Shown here piece after piece: positions 22,501 to 33,052 of a stretch of 64,000 bases of DNA (positions are counted from its first letter, which is position 1; each line of letters begins with the position of its first letter). The DNA is from Micrasema longulum (taxonomy: Eukaryota > Arthropoda > Insecta > Trichoptera > Brachycentridae), in NCBI GenBank assembly GCA_022494885.1, contig JAGVSM010003781.1:118178-182177 (forward strand), written 5' to 3'. The position numbers and the translations under genes were made by a program. Under the pieces are notes generated by a model. It was not told the origin of the DNA, made no database searches, and saw only the letters and a list, made by a program, of their open reading frames with translations.

Positions 22501-23668
22501 TGAGCAAGAAAAAAAATAAAACATCTATTCACTGTTATTCTAAATATATGCAGAATATTCGTCTACACGTTGAACATTGGCAAATTACCCTCTTTTGTTT
22601 GTTTGGTGGTAAACCAATTTTCTGTTTTTAAGCAAAGATCTCAACCTTCAAATATTATATCCGCATTGTTGGTTTATGTTTTATCCAATAGATGGCAATA
22701 ACAGTACCATTTCTTAACTAATAATATATTAATAAAATTTCGTTATTCATGTTTATTTCTTATCACTCTCAAAGTTGTATGTAGTTTCATATGAAGTAAA
22801 AGAGTACCAAATATATGATTGTCTCACATAGTCTTTATGTCTCACTCTCGATACTACAGGTATATTCGGGATAAAATTCAAGCATCACAGGCGCAAATAG
22901 CAAAGTTGCCAGCACTTCAGAACAGTATGCCAGCTAGTAGCTGTCCGAGCTTTGTTAGGGGCAGTCCCTTCACTCGCGCTGCTAATGATTTTTTAATGTT
23001 TTTACTAATCAGATTCAAAATATTATCATTTGACTTCAACTACAAATAACTGAAGTTATTAATTATTAATGCTATTATTAATTGTGTATGTACCAAATCA
23101 TTTTGTTATTTTATACTTATTTGGTCAAGAATTTTTTCCATAAAAAAAAATCGAAAAAATAAAATTCACAAATAAATATATACTCCATTTTTCCGATTCA
23201 AAATTTCTCATTTTTGCATGTGTATCATCTACACAGCACCCGCAACGCGAGGATGTTTTTGGGGCTGTAAAGGAAGGGTTAAGAGATATCTACCACCAGT
23301 TTAGCTGATTTGATAATTTCAATATTGTTATTTTTTTGCAAATTTTATTTATTTATTGGAAAATTTTTGTAATGTTCATATATTTTTTGTTTCATGTCCT
23401 CAGGACCTTTTTTGTTACATAGTGCATGTGTTATTTTACTAACCGAGAAATATTAAGTTTAAATAGATGTATATAAGGAAATAACAAAATTGGAATCTTC
23501 TGTCGCTAGTCTAAGTATTGCGTAAGTAATCTCAACCAAAAAATGTAATTAAAACAACTTTATAAATTTATTTCATTTTCAGGTCACCCGAAACACGAAA
23601 TGACATCTCACGCTGCATTCTCGTCCGTATTCAAGCATTTTGAAGATAAATATAAGCAGTTACATTAG
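16512..23668 (+). CDS. ARB2A: ARB2A/FAM172A-family protein, complete five-exon gene, shortened form
   Basis: Exons 16512-16563, 18511-18814, 21247-21619, 21800-21884 and 23583-23668 join in frame to 299 codons plus TAG. Conserved family motifs in order: GYGFNAAGQLRQFDKG near the N-terminus; LVLIHGSGVVRAGQWAR at about residues 102-118; IINDNLKSGSQIPYIEKA at 121-138; an alpha/beta-hydrolase-like nucleophile elbow AHSYGG with Ser196; ALTDSVH-like AMTDSVHSF; and a C-terminal SAGHPKHEMTSHAAFSSVF. The family (ARB2 fold, formerly FAM172A) is linked to nuclear Argonaute, co-transcriptional splicing regulation and chromatin; fission yeast Arb2 is the namesake. Human ARB2A is about 416 residues; this form lacks the N-terminal extension and the charged linker before 'SPEEH' (here STPEEH). 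Catalytic activity is uncertain. Introns are filled with transposon debris. Confidence 0.93.
16740..17625 (-). mobile_element. LINE ORF2 3' part: RNase H domain and Cys/His tail, in ARB2A intron 1
   Basis: Minus-strand reading gives RFSVYPTAFQSELYAIYACG (catalytic Glu), IFILSDSQAALKALSS (catalytic Asp), VTLIWVPGHSNIKGKEAADE (catalytic His and Asp), then after a break RFCSADEETPIHILCECDD, a C-x2-C..H-x3-C tail. RNase H plus this tail is typical of I/R1-type LINEs. The first RNase H Asp block is missing at the 5' break near 17640, so it is truncated. 16740-16895 is 3' UTR-like. Confidence 0.8.
18025..18355 (+). mobile_element. LINE ORF2 C-terminal fragment ('FRDAGLTWDEARVLGGDW' type)
   Basis: Plus-strand reading gives LAPFRDAGLTWDEARVLGGD and WVSRRRLV, preceded by a degenerate WTWLGHVYQMSQ. 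Same family as 15725-15985 and 55500-56098. It ends about 150 bases before ARB2A exon 2. Confidence 0.65.
19013..19336. mobile_element. MITE with about 28-bp inverted ends (GCACATCAAATATGGGCCAT), ARB2A intron 2
   Basis: TATTGTCGTTGCACATCAAA/TATGGGCCAT at the left is matched by ATGGCCCATATTTGATGTGC/TACGACGATA at the right. Ends are flanked by TA-rich sequence, so the exact boundary is ambiguous. The right half recurs at 61246-61390. Confidence 0.75.
19400..21246 (+). other. Rest of ARB2A intron 2, no feature recognised
   Basis: AT-rich sequence with many stops in every frame. One short motif at 19675 (GAGACAAGATCTGG) is shared with the inverted repeat at 1069-1148. Otherwise nothing is supported. 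Confidence 0.5.
22200..22545 (-). mobile_element. LINE 3' UTR-like repeat, ARB2A intron 4
   Basis: Begins with a T-rich ATTTTATTTTATTTATT, the reverse-strand tail of a retroposon. It shares AGATAGTGGGAAGG and AAAATTGCATTTGATTT with the stretch 39820-40335 in the same order and orientation. No coding block retained. Confidence 0.55.
22740..23290. repeat. Dispersed repeat, copy A (partner at 25670-26100)
   Basis: Shares an ordered series of motifs with 25670-26100: TCTCAC.T.GTCT.TATGTCT, GGTATATTCGGGA, AGCAAAGTT, GTAGCTGTCC, TTCAACTACAAATAA, GCATGTGTA and CTACACAGCACC. Same orientation. Moderately diverged; type unknown. It occupies ARB2A intron 4 up to about 290 bases before the last exon. 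Confidence 0.65.
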
Positions 23669-24255
23669 ATCTTTTTACTGAGATTCATAAATACATAATA
23701 ACACTGATAGTAAAATAGTTTTCTTGAAAGTTGCCACGGCGTTATCGTGTAAATATTTCCAGTTAGTGGATTGAGATATACCGAGCATAATTTTATAATT
23801 ATCTCTCAACAGGGTCGCCATTACGATAACCTTTTTTTATCTGGCTGTTTGAAAAACAAGAAACTTGCTTCATGAGCAGATCATTCTAGAATATTATTGA
23901 AATAGTTATCACTAATAAGGCGATGAAATTTCTTGAATATTTGCAGCGAACTGTAAAGGATTCTAATTTTATCACTACTCCCAAAGTACTATTTACTGCC
24001 TTAGTTAGAAGTAATTTAGAATTCAATTCAACAATTTGGTCACCTTATTACAATGTCCATATTTTAAAATTAGAAAGAGTACAACGTAAATTCCTTAGGT
24101 TCATCAATTACAAACTTAATATACCCACTGAAAATATTGATTACGATAATTTATTATGTACACTAAATATGATAACTATTTGTAAAAGAAGAATTATAAA
24201 CGATTTATTAAATTGATATAAAATAGTAAATGGCATATTGGACGTCCCGAAATTA

Positions 24256-24806
24256 ACTATAGTCCTTAAAATGTAACACGATTAGAATAACAGTTGTCAG
24301 AAAAAGTGACGACATAACTTTGTAGTAATGTGAAAGGAGTTATTTATATTGACATGAAAAATCATTTGTATCTGGCGTGTTAATTTATTTTTTTATTACA
24401 ATGCTTGAAACATAAATCAACATTGATGTATAAAATCAGCTTTAAAACTAAAAAAAAAACTAAAATAAACCTAATTATAACGACGTTCTTACAAGGTTAC
24501 ATCATTTTGCAAAAACTTTAGATGGGACAAATTGATCAATGTAAATTTATCGAATAAAAAAAATATTCGTTTGATGTTGTTCATGAAAAAAGTATAAATG
24601 TCTCATTTTTTGGTGAACAATTATGTTAAACACACTATAATAGGCTTGTTTTTTCGTTTTTAAATCAATTTTCAGAAACAGAGTTTCATGATTGCATGAA
24701 ATAACTGATAAAATCGATTTGATCAGTGATCAGTAATTTCCCATCACTAATGGAATTAGTTTGACAGCTGTCATTTTAATCAAGCTATATTTTAAGGACT
24801 ATAGTG
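24256..24806. mobile_element. MITE (551 bp), ACTATAGTCCTTAAAAT ends, TTA duplication
   Basis: Terminal repeats ACTATAGTCCTTAAAAT and ATTTTAAGGACTATAGTG, flanked by TTA on both sides (24253-24255 and 24807-24809), which suits a PIF/Harbinger-type 3-bp target duplication. The insertion point cuts a LINE reading frame between DVPKL and LSA, which independently fixes the boundaries. A diverged copy in opposite orientation lies at 54993-55490. Confidence 0.8.
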
Positions 24807-25049
24807 TTATCAGCATAAAAGTACCGTTTCGAAATACTCTGCAGTTAACGTTATTTTTTTAATTTCCTGGCAGTCACAATTATTATTACAATTCACCAAC
24901 ACCTAGACTACACCGGCCTGGTAACGAGTATGGTGAAGTTGATATATTTCGTCTGTCTTTATATAATTATAGATCAAGTATTCAAAAGGTTATAAATGAA
25001 TCTGTATAAAATTTCTTAATATTGTTCTTTATTTACTATTTTTTTTCTC

Positions 25050-25140
25050 ATGTATCTCTATAATAATGTATATACTCATGTGTATGCATATGTATATGTG
25101 TGTGTGTATGTATGCATATGGATGTGTATGTATGTTTTTA
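25050..25140. repeat. Simple TG/TA-rich tract
   Basis: Runs of GTGTATGTATG and TATGTATATGTGTGTGTGTA within the LINE 3' UTR. Low complexity only. Confidence 0.6.
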
Positions 25141-25669
25141 GATGTAAATTTATTAAATATCTTTCTATATACCCATATACCTATGTTGGTACATTTCCTT
25201 ATTTTTACTTATTATTGTATCATTTAGTTTTTCTTATGTTATCTTTAATTTTAACTAAATCTGCATACTTCTTTTTCACTGCTGCACTTGAATGTATTTC
25301 TAATAAATGTAAAAGCCCGTAGGGCATGTAAATTAATAAATATAATAAAAAATAAAATAAAGTGTGCAAAGGTAAAATTACACACAGATTTATAATGTCA
25401 ATTAATATTTCTAATGCTGTAATAATTGATTCAAGTAAAACATCTTAACTCTCCCTTCCCGGTGATGTGTAGCTAGTACGCATTACATCTAATAACTTTA
25501 ATATCTCCATAAATATAATAAATGATGGGTTGAGATTTTCGGTATTCCTTTGTTATACATTTACGTATGGGTAAAAATGTTTTTTTAAAATTAAATAATT
25601 AATGCTTATTGGGAACATAAAAAGCGTTTTGTCAAAAATCGGAGATATCACCAATACAATAGAAAGTTT

Positions 25670-26100
25670 ACCAATGTATCACATGTTGCGTTCGTAGTAA
25701 AAGAGTAATCTTAATATATAATCGTCTCGCACACTCTTTACGTCTCACTCTCAAATTATTGTATTAACGGGTATATTTGGGAGCGAGAGAGACAATTTTT
25801 ATGCGTCACACACACGAACAGCAAAGTTTCTTGTACTTCTCCCTGATGCCCGTAAGCTGCGTTAGTAGCTGCCCGGCTTTCGTCGGGGGCGGTTCTTTTG
25901 CATGAGAGTATAAATTAATGTTTTTAGCAATAAGATTAAAAATATCATCACTTTTGACTCCAACTATAAATAATTGAAGCAATTGCTGATGAATATTACA
26001 CTTTAACGATTTAAAATCCTAAATTTTTTGCATGTGTAGTGACTACACAGCACCGTAACGCGCGGAAGTTTTTATGACAGTAAGGGAAAGGTTAATATAA
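25670..26100. repeat. Dispersed repeat, copy B (partner at 22740-23290)
   Basis: Carries the same motif series as copy A in the same order and orientation, with GGGTATATTTGGGAG, GTTAGTAGCTGCCCGGCTTT and GACTACACAGCACCG. The two copies are about 2.9 kb apart and bracket the end of ARB2A and a LINE. Confidence 0.65.
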
Positions 26101-26799
26101 ATGTGTGTTGCATTTTTGGGCCATTGCTTACTTCTCATTTAAAATAGGAGAGACTAGCACTCCCTCTCACTTCTGTTCACTGTACTTCATAGTCCTAACG
26201 CTCCTATATACCCCCGTGAAAATTTTGAACGCTTATCAGTTCATGGTTTATCTCTTCGTTCTAATTCTACAAGCACCCTATAATTCCCACCCGCAATTCC
26301 TCTTCCTTCTCACAACTTATATAGCACCCACGCCGCTTGACTTTGGAATCATCTCCCATCCAATATAAAAGATGTCTCTACAGTATCTTTATTTAAATCA
26401 CATCTAATATCTCCTTTCTCCTCGTTAATCGGTATTATTTTTAGGTGCATCTTTACTTGTACATAAACCCCGCATTTGTCGCTCTGACTGCAAATGAAAA
26501 ATAGTTATTAATTTTACATAAATGCTTGTGATCTATTTTAAAGAACATGTCTTGTATTTTGTTACCGAATACCAATATTTTATATTTTAAGATTTTATAT
26601 AAAAGATAAATGAAAGTAGGTAGTGTAGAATATATTAGAATATTGTAATATTGCTTGAATTTGCTGAAATAAATTTTATGAAAAATTTAAGAATTATTCC
26701 AGTGTTTCAATTGTAAGTTTTATTGGAAAACTTAGTTATGTTTTATAAATAATACAGGTAGATTTGGCTTTAAAAAATGCATATGCAACAAACAAACAA

Positions 26800-27250
26800 A
26801 TAAACCATCACACAGTTTCCCCGTAGGGGTAGGCAGAGAGGCTAGAACGCCACATCACTCTGTCTTTGCATACAGGCTTGGCTTCTTCTACATTCATACA
26901 TCTTCTCATGCACGCATGCCGATTATTCCTACTCTTGACATGACCATCTTCAAGTATTTGATAGACTTGATCGTGCCATGTCTTTCTCAGTCTTCCTCGT
27001 TTTCTGCATCCATCAGCATTCGCATCGTAGATCCTTTTAGCCGTTCTTTCGCTGTCCATTCGCTCTACACGTTAAAAACCAATGCAGCACCCCTTTCTTG
27101 ATTCTATTGATAATGCATGTCTCAGCCTTACACAGTTCACGGATCTCAACATTTGTGCACCTATCATACATCGTTCACCACACACCACCACACATTCGCC
27201 CGAAGGATCGCATCTCGACAACATTTATACAATTCCATACTTTAGAGTTG
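26800..27250 (-). mobile_element. LINE ORF2 C-terminal fragment ('MDSERTAKRIYDAN' family)
   Basis: Minus-strand reading: YDRCTNVEIRELCKAET, then NRIKKGVLHWF, MDSERTAKRIYDANADGCRK, TWHDQVYQILEDGHVKSRNN and VCKDRVMWRSSLSAYPYGE, ending with a stop. The same protein tail is at 37815-38560 (-), 57741-57930 (+), 59290-59365 (+) and 62700-62760 (-). Degenerate upstream of 27060. Confidence 0.8.
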
Positions 27251-27373
27251 GTACTAATCGAATCAATTTAATTTGATTGAGAATTATTTTATATTTCCTA
27301 TTTTTATTAATATAAATAATACTTATATTACTGAAATGGAAAAAGCAAACAATCCTTACTTTAATTAAAGATA

Positions 27374-27684
27374 CGGTTAAACTCCGACTATCTGGATTAA
27401 TGCAGATAGCCAGATGTTATCCCAATATGCAGAAATATGGATAATTGGATTCACCATTAAATTAAGGCAACGTTTTGAAAGAAAATGCAAAATTTAATCA
27501 AAGATCACTTTTTTTATTGGTTTTGAAATAATACAGCGAATTGAAATTACATTAAAAACTTAAAACAGCGCCAGAGCCCCTTTTTATTTGTAATTACAAC
27601 ATCTTCTTAATTTTTTATTTTCTAATAAGGATCTGGATATTTGGCAATCTGGATGACTGGAGTTCAGATAAATGAGTTCTACTG
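27374..27684. mobile_element. pogo/Tigger-like MITE (311 bp) with TA duplication
   Basis: The right end read inward is CAGTAGAACTCATTTATCTG then AACTCCAG; the left end is CGGTTAAACTCCGACTATCT then GGATTAATGC. TA flanks both ends (27372-27373 and 27685-27686). The 'CAGTAGAACTC..' style of end is characteristic of pogo/Tigger elements. The ends are diverged from each other, suggesting age. Confidence 0.7.
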
Positions 27685-27689
27685 TATAA

Positions 27690-28950
27690 CATACACATGT
27701 ATTTATTGTTTATCAAATGGCTTAAGCAAATTCATACACAATATAGAAATACCCAATTGAATATTTTCTCCAAACATATTTTTCACAAAAATATTTACCT
27801 ACAACAATGTAAATATATGCGTATTTTGGAGCTGGATAGTATTGAAAACAAGTCATTAGTTTCAAATGATTTCTAGTGTTATAATAAATATCTCGAATGA
27901 AAGTCGTTCAACCATGGCAAGCAACAGCCGTTAAGTATATTATAATAAGATTATAGTTCAAAGGTTATCAGAAGACAAACACAATTATATTTCTACATTT
28001 ACGTCTGCTCTCAATTTGCTGATATCGCCTGTTAGTATTAAGCTCTTCTCTATTTTAACGGAGACATAATAAAGAACATAATTATAAGTAAACATAATTA
28101 ATTAAAAAGTAAATAATATGATTATAAATATTTGCGTATTTTGCGAAATCCTTATTACAAACTAAAATTAACTCTATGAATGTCTAACTACATCATAATC
28201 TTTCCCTTAACTACTCTAATGTGCATACGGCTAAGAATTTGTAATCTCATACAGGTATATCAGCGATCATTTGTAATATTCACGAAGATACGTTCATTCT
28301 TATTCTTCATGTGCCATTTCAGGATCTACAAAGTATTGCAGTGAAAAACCACCGTTAGATAAAAATTTCATATTGATCTTGCTGGGAATCAAACCAGGGC
28401 AGGGGGGATTACAATCGGAAGCCATACTTTCACTATGACAGTATAGAAAATAAATTCTTTCGAGCGATTACGAAGATGCACTATCGACCTTGTATTTTTA
28501 ATTTTTGAGGTAAGTACATTGAGTCCTATCGAGAGTACGCATACCCTAAAGTTCACATGTCTACGCACTTGAAGTGACAAAAATTATGTTCAAGTTAGCA
28601 CTTTTAACTTTATTTTCTTACTTAACCGATATGTTGATAAGTGTTTTCAGGAAGATAAGGCTATCAATGCAAAATAATTAATCGTAATATTTATTTTTCA
28701 CAGTGGCAACATTTCTTTCTTTCTGCACTTTATGAGGCATGCGCATTATTTCATCTTAAACGTCTAATTTATGATTTAACATACGCGCTGTAAGTAACTA
28801 GTAACTACCTTAAATTTTCAAATATTAACTGCTAGATGTTGTCTTAACTGTCAATCTTATCTCCGCGCTCAATTGCATATGAAAATAATTGACTTACTTT
28901 TTTTTCGTATTTTAAATAGGCTTTTGCGATAAAAAATGATTAGGTAAATA
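27690..28950. other. Spacer without recognised genes
   Basis: AT-rich; a possible reverse-oriented tRNA-like B-box piece occurs at about 28385 (GGGAATCAAACC). Nothing else can be supported. Confidence 0.4.
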
Positions 28951-28959
28951 AAAAAATAA

Positions 28960-29520
28960 TATTTTTATTCATACATATTACAAAAAAATACAATAATAAC
29001 AAACCCCAAACTCTATGAGGCCAAGGACCCTGTGTTGAGTTGGGATACAACGTAATGGAAAGTGGAAGCACATACATAATTAAATAATAGCAAAAAAATA
29101 CAAATTAAATATTATTACATAAACATACATATGTAAACAAAAGGAGGATCTATCCCATTTAATAAAACTCGCAGTTCTTAAATCACAGTTTATTTTAACA
29201 AGAGAAAAGATGGACGGAGAAACACAACAACGATGCCTACACGGTGAGTTCTGCAGAAGGAGATAAAGGGTAGAGCTTCGGGCTTCAGTGCCGACCCTAG
29301 CGGCGGCGGAAGTTTCTAAGTGTTGCCATCCTGACGGGGTTGCCATCGTTATACATATATTTTAAAGGGCATCTAGAAAACATGCTTAATAGTATATAAA
29401 TCTATGCAATATCTCGCAGCAGTCTCCTGCAATGGTCTCTTCCCTTAGACAAAATCCAGACTTGTACATTCCTCCTGAAAGTGGCTTTTGTTTTGGAGAA
29501 CTTAATATATGTTCATTCAG
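28960..29520 (-). mobile_element. LINE 3' fragment with 3' UTR
   Basis: Minus-strand LINE tail. The region begins with a T/A-rich edge and carries GTGTTGAGTTGGGA, shared with 36575-36860 (GTGTTGAGTTGGGAAAA). 29400-29520 on the minus strand retains a degenerate ORF end resembling that at 52845-53300. No intact frame. Confidence 0.5.
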
Positions 29521-29659
29521 GACATTGAAATAAATCGCATTAAAGCAAAAATGCTCTAATATTGCTATATATATACGTGCTACTCTACTGACTTAAATAT
29601 CTAACCTGCATACTAGGCAATGTCTAATGAATCTCATCCACATAAATAAATGGTTTAGT

Positions 29660-29930
29660 CCTTTAACTTCACAAAAATCAACAGATGGAAGAATTGAAGA
29701 AACATGGATATTCAAACACAGGTAGAATGTTGAATGTTACACAGTGTGTAAAATGGCCCTTAAAACATCCAATGATAATGCCTAGACATACATATCCCTT
29801 ATCTAAAATGTTCTTCATATGTTGTGGTATATTAATCTTGATAACTAATTCTCTAGGTCCTTGGGTAGTAAAATCCTGCCCTTGTCGACAAATTCAATAT
29901 CGTCATTGCGCCGGCCATATCTGTTAAGTA
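29660..29930 (-). repeat. Repeat family 'R', minus copy
   Basis: Contains ATCAACAGATGGAAGAATTG, TTACACAGTGTGTAAAATGG, ATGCCTAGACAT, AAAATGTTCTTCATATGTTG and TTGTCGACAAATTCAATAT, the reverse-strand order of the plus copy at 60945-61245. Confidence 0.7.
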
Positions 29931-29939
29931 ATATTTGAA

Positions 29940-30540
29940 CAATTATTCAGGATGTACTTTTTAATAATGGATTTTATTTTTTTGTATTTTTTTATTGATA
30001 ACAAAAACGAAAATTTTATTTTATTTTGATAAAATATTGAGTATATTTGGTTGAAAGAAAATTGTGTAATCTCAATGAATTAAAAAATAAAAATCTCATA
30101 GCAGATATTGCCAGCGCAACGACGAAATATTCTGGACTACGACTCGTATTAAATACAATTTTTGCTTGATATTTTTGTACATCTTATGTAATTCCGTATG
30201 TAATATTATTATATAATTTATATGCACATACAATTATAGCAATTACTTATATTGATAAGAGTCTTTCAAAACTATAAATTATTGATAATATTATTATTTT
30301 GTGGCCTTATTATTACAAAAGCACATTAAATTAGATCATAATGTTGTTATTCCATATAAGTAGATAATCTTTTAGGCATTTTAAAACCATATTTTAATTT
30401 AACATAAATTTAGAAACAACATTTGGTACTTACCTACCTAATCTCTTTTGTTTTTTTTAGTATGTTCTGAATTACCTACATATTAATGACATAGAGGGTA
30501 AGTTGTGTGATTGCTACTAACTGATGTGCCACTATCAAAA
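29940..30540. other. AT-rich spacer
   Basis: No gene or repeat boundary recognised; it ends at a short (TA) run at 30546-30566. Confidence 0.4.
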
Positions 30541-30545
30541 TTGAG

Positions 30546-30566
30546 TTATATATATATATATATATT
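30546..30566. repeat. (TA)n microsatellite
   Basis: About ten TA units in a row. Confidence 0.8.
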
Positions 30567-30874
30567 ACTTTTCCTAGAATTTTATGCTGCTTTGAATGAG
30601 CCGACTCCCATGAATATTGGATGTATTTTTTGGCGCTTACATCAAAAACCCTCTTGTGCGACTCTACGTTTATAAGTTAATCGGATTTATATCTCACAAA
30701 ATTGGGTTTGTGGTATTTAATATTTTTTATTCATTTTATTTTTCATAGCTCTAATCAATGACGTATAATTAAGAGGAAACGTAGTTTGACTTTTCTTCAT
30801 ACAATCGTAGTTTCGTATTTTCTCTCTGGATTATGGCACTAGAGCAGTTATTTTTTTACACAATATAGATATTT

Positions 30875-31102
30875 GTCGGCCTCGCGGTTTAGTGGTCAGC
30901 GTGTTTGCCTACCATGCAAGAGGGTTTGATTCCCGACATAGTTGACATGAAACTTTTATTTCAATAGGTGTTTTTGCACTTGAATATTTCATAGTCCCTG
31001 GACTGGCGCTTGAAGCATAAGACTGATCATCCTACCTTTATGTGACAAAATGATCAAGATACACTGCGATTGGTGTACCAGTGAAAGGGAATGATGATGA
31101 TG
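30875..31102 (+). mobile_element. SINE-A copy (tRNA-Gly-like head, GATGATGAT tail)
   Basis: Head GTCGGCCTCGCGGTTTAGTG then GTTTGCCTACCATGCAAGAG carries an A-box-like region and, further on, a B-box-like GGTTTGATTCC. The anticodon-arm equivalent TTTGC-CTACCAT-GCAA would read ACC (Gly). The body includes CATAGTCCCTGGACTGGC and TAAGACTGATCATC. The tail is GAATGATGATGATGG. Related copies: 40847-41112, 53430-53682 and 60655-60882. Confidence 0.8.
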
Positions 31103-31317
31103 GTTTTTACCATTAGTGCTAGGAGCATCTATCCATCTTATGTATAAAGGTACTAGTGTGGATGTTGGAAGACCGGCAGCTGGCCGGTGTAGAGGAACCA
31201 AATAGCCCGCGACCGACCGTGGCATGCTTCTTGCCTCAATATCTGCACAGTACCTATGTGTATTATATTACTTAAATTACTACTATTATGATGTTTTAGT
31301 TATTGTTACTATTAACA

Positions 31318-31810
31318 AATAACAACACAGATGAAGACCGTTTTAGAGAAGGGAATATGGAAGTCTAGGCATTTACAGGGCTTATGACCTCTCGTTGGCT
31401 AGTTTAAGTCGCCACTTTGTCATTACTATTGTTTTTACTTTTTATTTATACATGTATGTGTACGTCTATGCATACATTTATGTGTGTGTATGTATTATGT
31501 ATGCGCATAAGTTATTATAGGTATCAACTACTGTAACTAGAACACAATATTATTATTTTATCTCTAATTCCTAATTTTTTTATATATTTTTGACACTTGT
31601 GCAAAAATATTTACATACATGTCCACCCTCATTCCATTATAACACCCTCTCACACACATACACTCACACAAACACACTAGCATGTATTGTATGAGTATTT
31701 GATGTATTTCTGTGGATATCTGTCATTGGTTTTGTTCTTTGTATATTTTATTTGTTATATTTTTTTTGCATGTATTACTGTTGATATCCCCAATAAATGA
31801 AATAAAAATA
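31318..31810 (+). repeat. Repeat 'R' fragment followed by a retroposon 3' UTR-like stretch
   Basis: 31325-31425 has GGAAGTCTAGGCATTTACAG, GGCTTATGACCTCTCGTTGG and GTCGCCACTTTG, the core of family R. 31440-31810 is a TG/CA-rich non-coding stretch ending CAATAAATGAAATAAAAATA, which looks like a LINE tail. Confidence 0.55.
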
Positions 31811-31939
31811 TAAAAATTATGAAAATGAATGCCTAGACACAGGTTATGCCCAATGAGGTTTTCATATATAAAATATACTTATAAAAAGTTTTATGTGAAA
31901 TAAATAATTTAAAAACTTACAAAATCACTAAGTTTTATC

Positions 31940-32330
31940 TGCCGTCTTCGGACCTACGGTATACAAACGGCATCGTAGTTAGGGGTTGGCCAGGCGTGCG
32001 GCTGCCAGGGGCGCAACCACCCGGGGGGCGCACTTTGCAGACCCGCAGCCTTCGTTTCTCTTTCTCTTCCTGGAAAATAAGTCTTGGGGCGCGCGAAATT
32101 CTAATCTTGCCAGGGGCGGGGCGCTCATGACCCTGGCTACGACGCTATAATCATTTTGAAAAAAACGGAAAACGTACCGACACAGAAAAGTTAATTCTGA
32201 CACTTGGTTAAAAAATCAGTTCAGTTTTGGGGTGCGGAAAACGAGACAGCGAAACCTCGATTTTGTTGAAATTAGTTAGGCGTATTTAACCCGGGAGGCA
32301 TGTGCGAGAGAGTAACAGAAAAAATATGTT
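31940..32330 (+). repeat. Dispersed repeat, copy 1 (inverted partner at 48095-48345), interrupted by a GC-rich insertion
   Basis: Outside the insertion it carries TCTGCCGTCTTCGGACCTAC, GACACAGAAAAGTT, AATCAGTTCA, GGTGCGGAAAACGAGACAGC and GCGAGAGAGTAAC. The same motifs in reverse-complement order are at 48095-48345 without the insertion. Confidence 0.75.
31976..32146. mobile_element. GC-rich element (about 171 bp) nested in the 31.9-kb repeat
   Basis: Starts CGTAGTTAGGGGTTGG and ends CATGACCCTGGCTACG, giving short inverted ends CGTAG(T/C)(T/C)AGGG. The interior has GGGGCGCAACC and GGGGCGCGCGAAATTCTAAT, a composition seen in small insect DNA transposons. Absent from the partner repeat at 48 kb. 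No clear target duplication. Confidence 0.6.
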
Positions 32331-32646
32331 TTAATACTTTTTGTTATTAGAAAGTCTTTATTTAGCATGAAAACTATACATAAAACAATACTATATTTCA
32401 GATTGAACTTGCCAAAAAACCTATTCATCAAATTTTCCGGTCACCGCATATCCTCTTAAATAGACACTTTACTATTGTGAAAAAAATAGTATTTAAATTC
32501 GTGGGTAATTGCCTTCCGTGCCTCCATTCTGTAACAGACCTTCATCAGAATCGGACGTTATGATACGCATAAATATGCAGTCGTTTGTGATGAAAAAATG
32601 CTTTAATTGTGAAAATCAGAACAGATAACGGGTAACGGGTAACGGG

Positions 32647-32837
32647 GTGGCTCCGGACACTTTTTCGTACATTTTTTAAGTTTATGAAGATTCGGGTAGA
32701 CAAATAGTTTAAACGTGTCAATCTTTTAAGTACACGTGAAGCACATTACCACTATCATATATATGTTATTTTTTTATTTGCTGGTTTTCGAAAAGTGTCC
32801 GGAGTCGCCATTACAAGTGTGGTGACTTCGGACGGCT
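32647..32837. repeat. Inverted and direct copies of GTGGCTCCGGACACTTTTT
   Basis: GTGGCTCCGGACACTTTTTC (32647-32666) is reversed at 32788-32809 (CGAAAAGTGTCCGGAGTCGC), and a third diverged forward copy GTGGTGACTTCGGACGG follows at 32820. The spacing resembles the ends of one small element next to a second end. Preceded by TAACGGG tandem units at 32626-32645. Confidence 0.6.
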
Positions 32838-33052
32838 ATGATATTCTCTCTGTAAAGAGAATTCAATTGAAGTTGTGAGGACAACATACACTTAATGACC
32901 AAAATATTAGTTTTTTGTTTAAATCATATTGTGCGTAACACATGTGGGGTTGAAAAAAATGAGAAATAAAATATTTTGATAGAAAAAATAGGTACTTGTT
33001 TATTGAATTAAAACAATATTTAAAACCATTTAAATTATTTAAATCTAGGTAC

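Larger units (their letters stand above)
23915..25350 (+). mobile_element. LINE ORF2 C-terminus and 3' UTR, split by a MITE
   Basis: 23923-24255 encodes VLFTALVRSNLEFNSTIWSP then YYNVHILKLERVQRKFLRFI, ending KIVNGILDVPKL. After the MITE (24256-24806) the reading resumes as KVPFRNTLQL, then NSPTPRLHRPGNEYGEVDIF and RLSLYNYRSSIQKVI, the typical end of a reverse-transcriptase ORF. The 3' UTR runs to an AATAAATATAATAAAAAATAAAAT tail near 25350. It contains frameshift or stop damage, so it is dead. It starts about 250 bases downstream of the ARB2A stop codon. Confidence 0.8.

Noticed and set aside
26105..26368. 87-codon plus-strand open frame
   Set aside because: Hydrophobic low-complexity translation next to repeat copy B; no supporting motif.
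29080..29346. 88-codon minus-strand open frame (TPSGWQHLETSAAARVGTEA)
   Set aside because: Lies in a LINE 3' region; no family resemblance and no conserved start.
30875..30950. tRNA-Gly-like sequence
   Set aside because: Part of SINE-A, which recurs with the same downstream body at three other places; no complete cloverleaf.
31979..32203. Minus-strand 74-codon frame in GC-rich DNA
   Set aside because: Explained by the GC-rich nested element; no protein resemblance.
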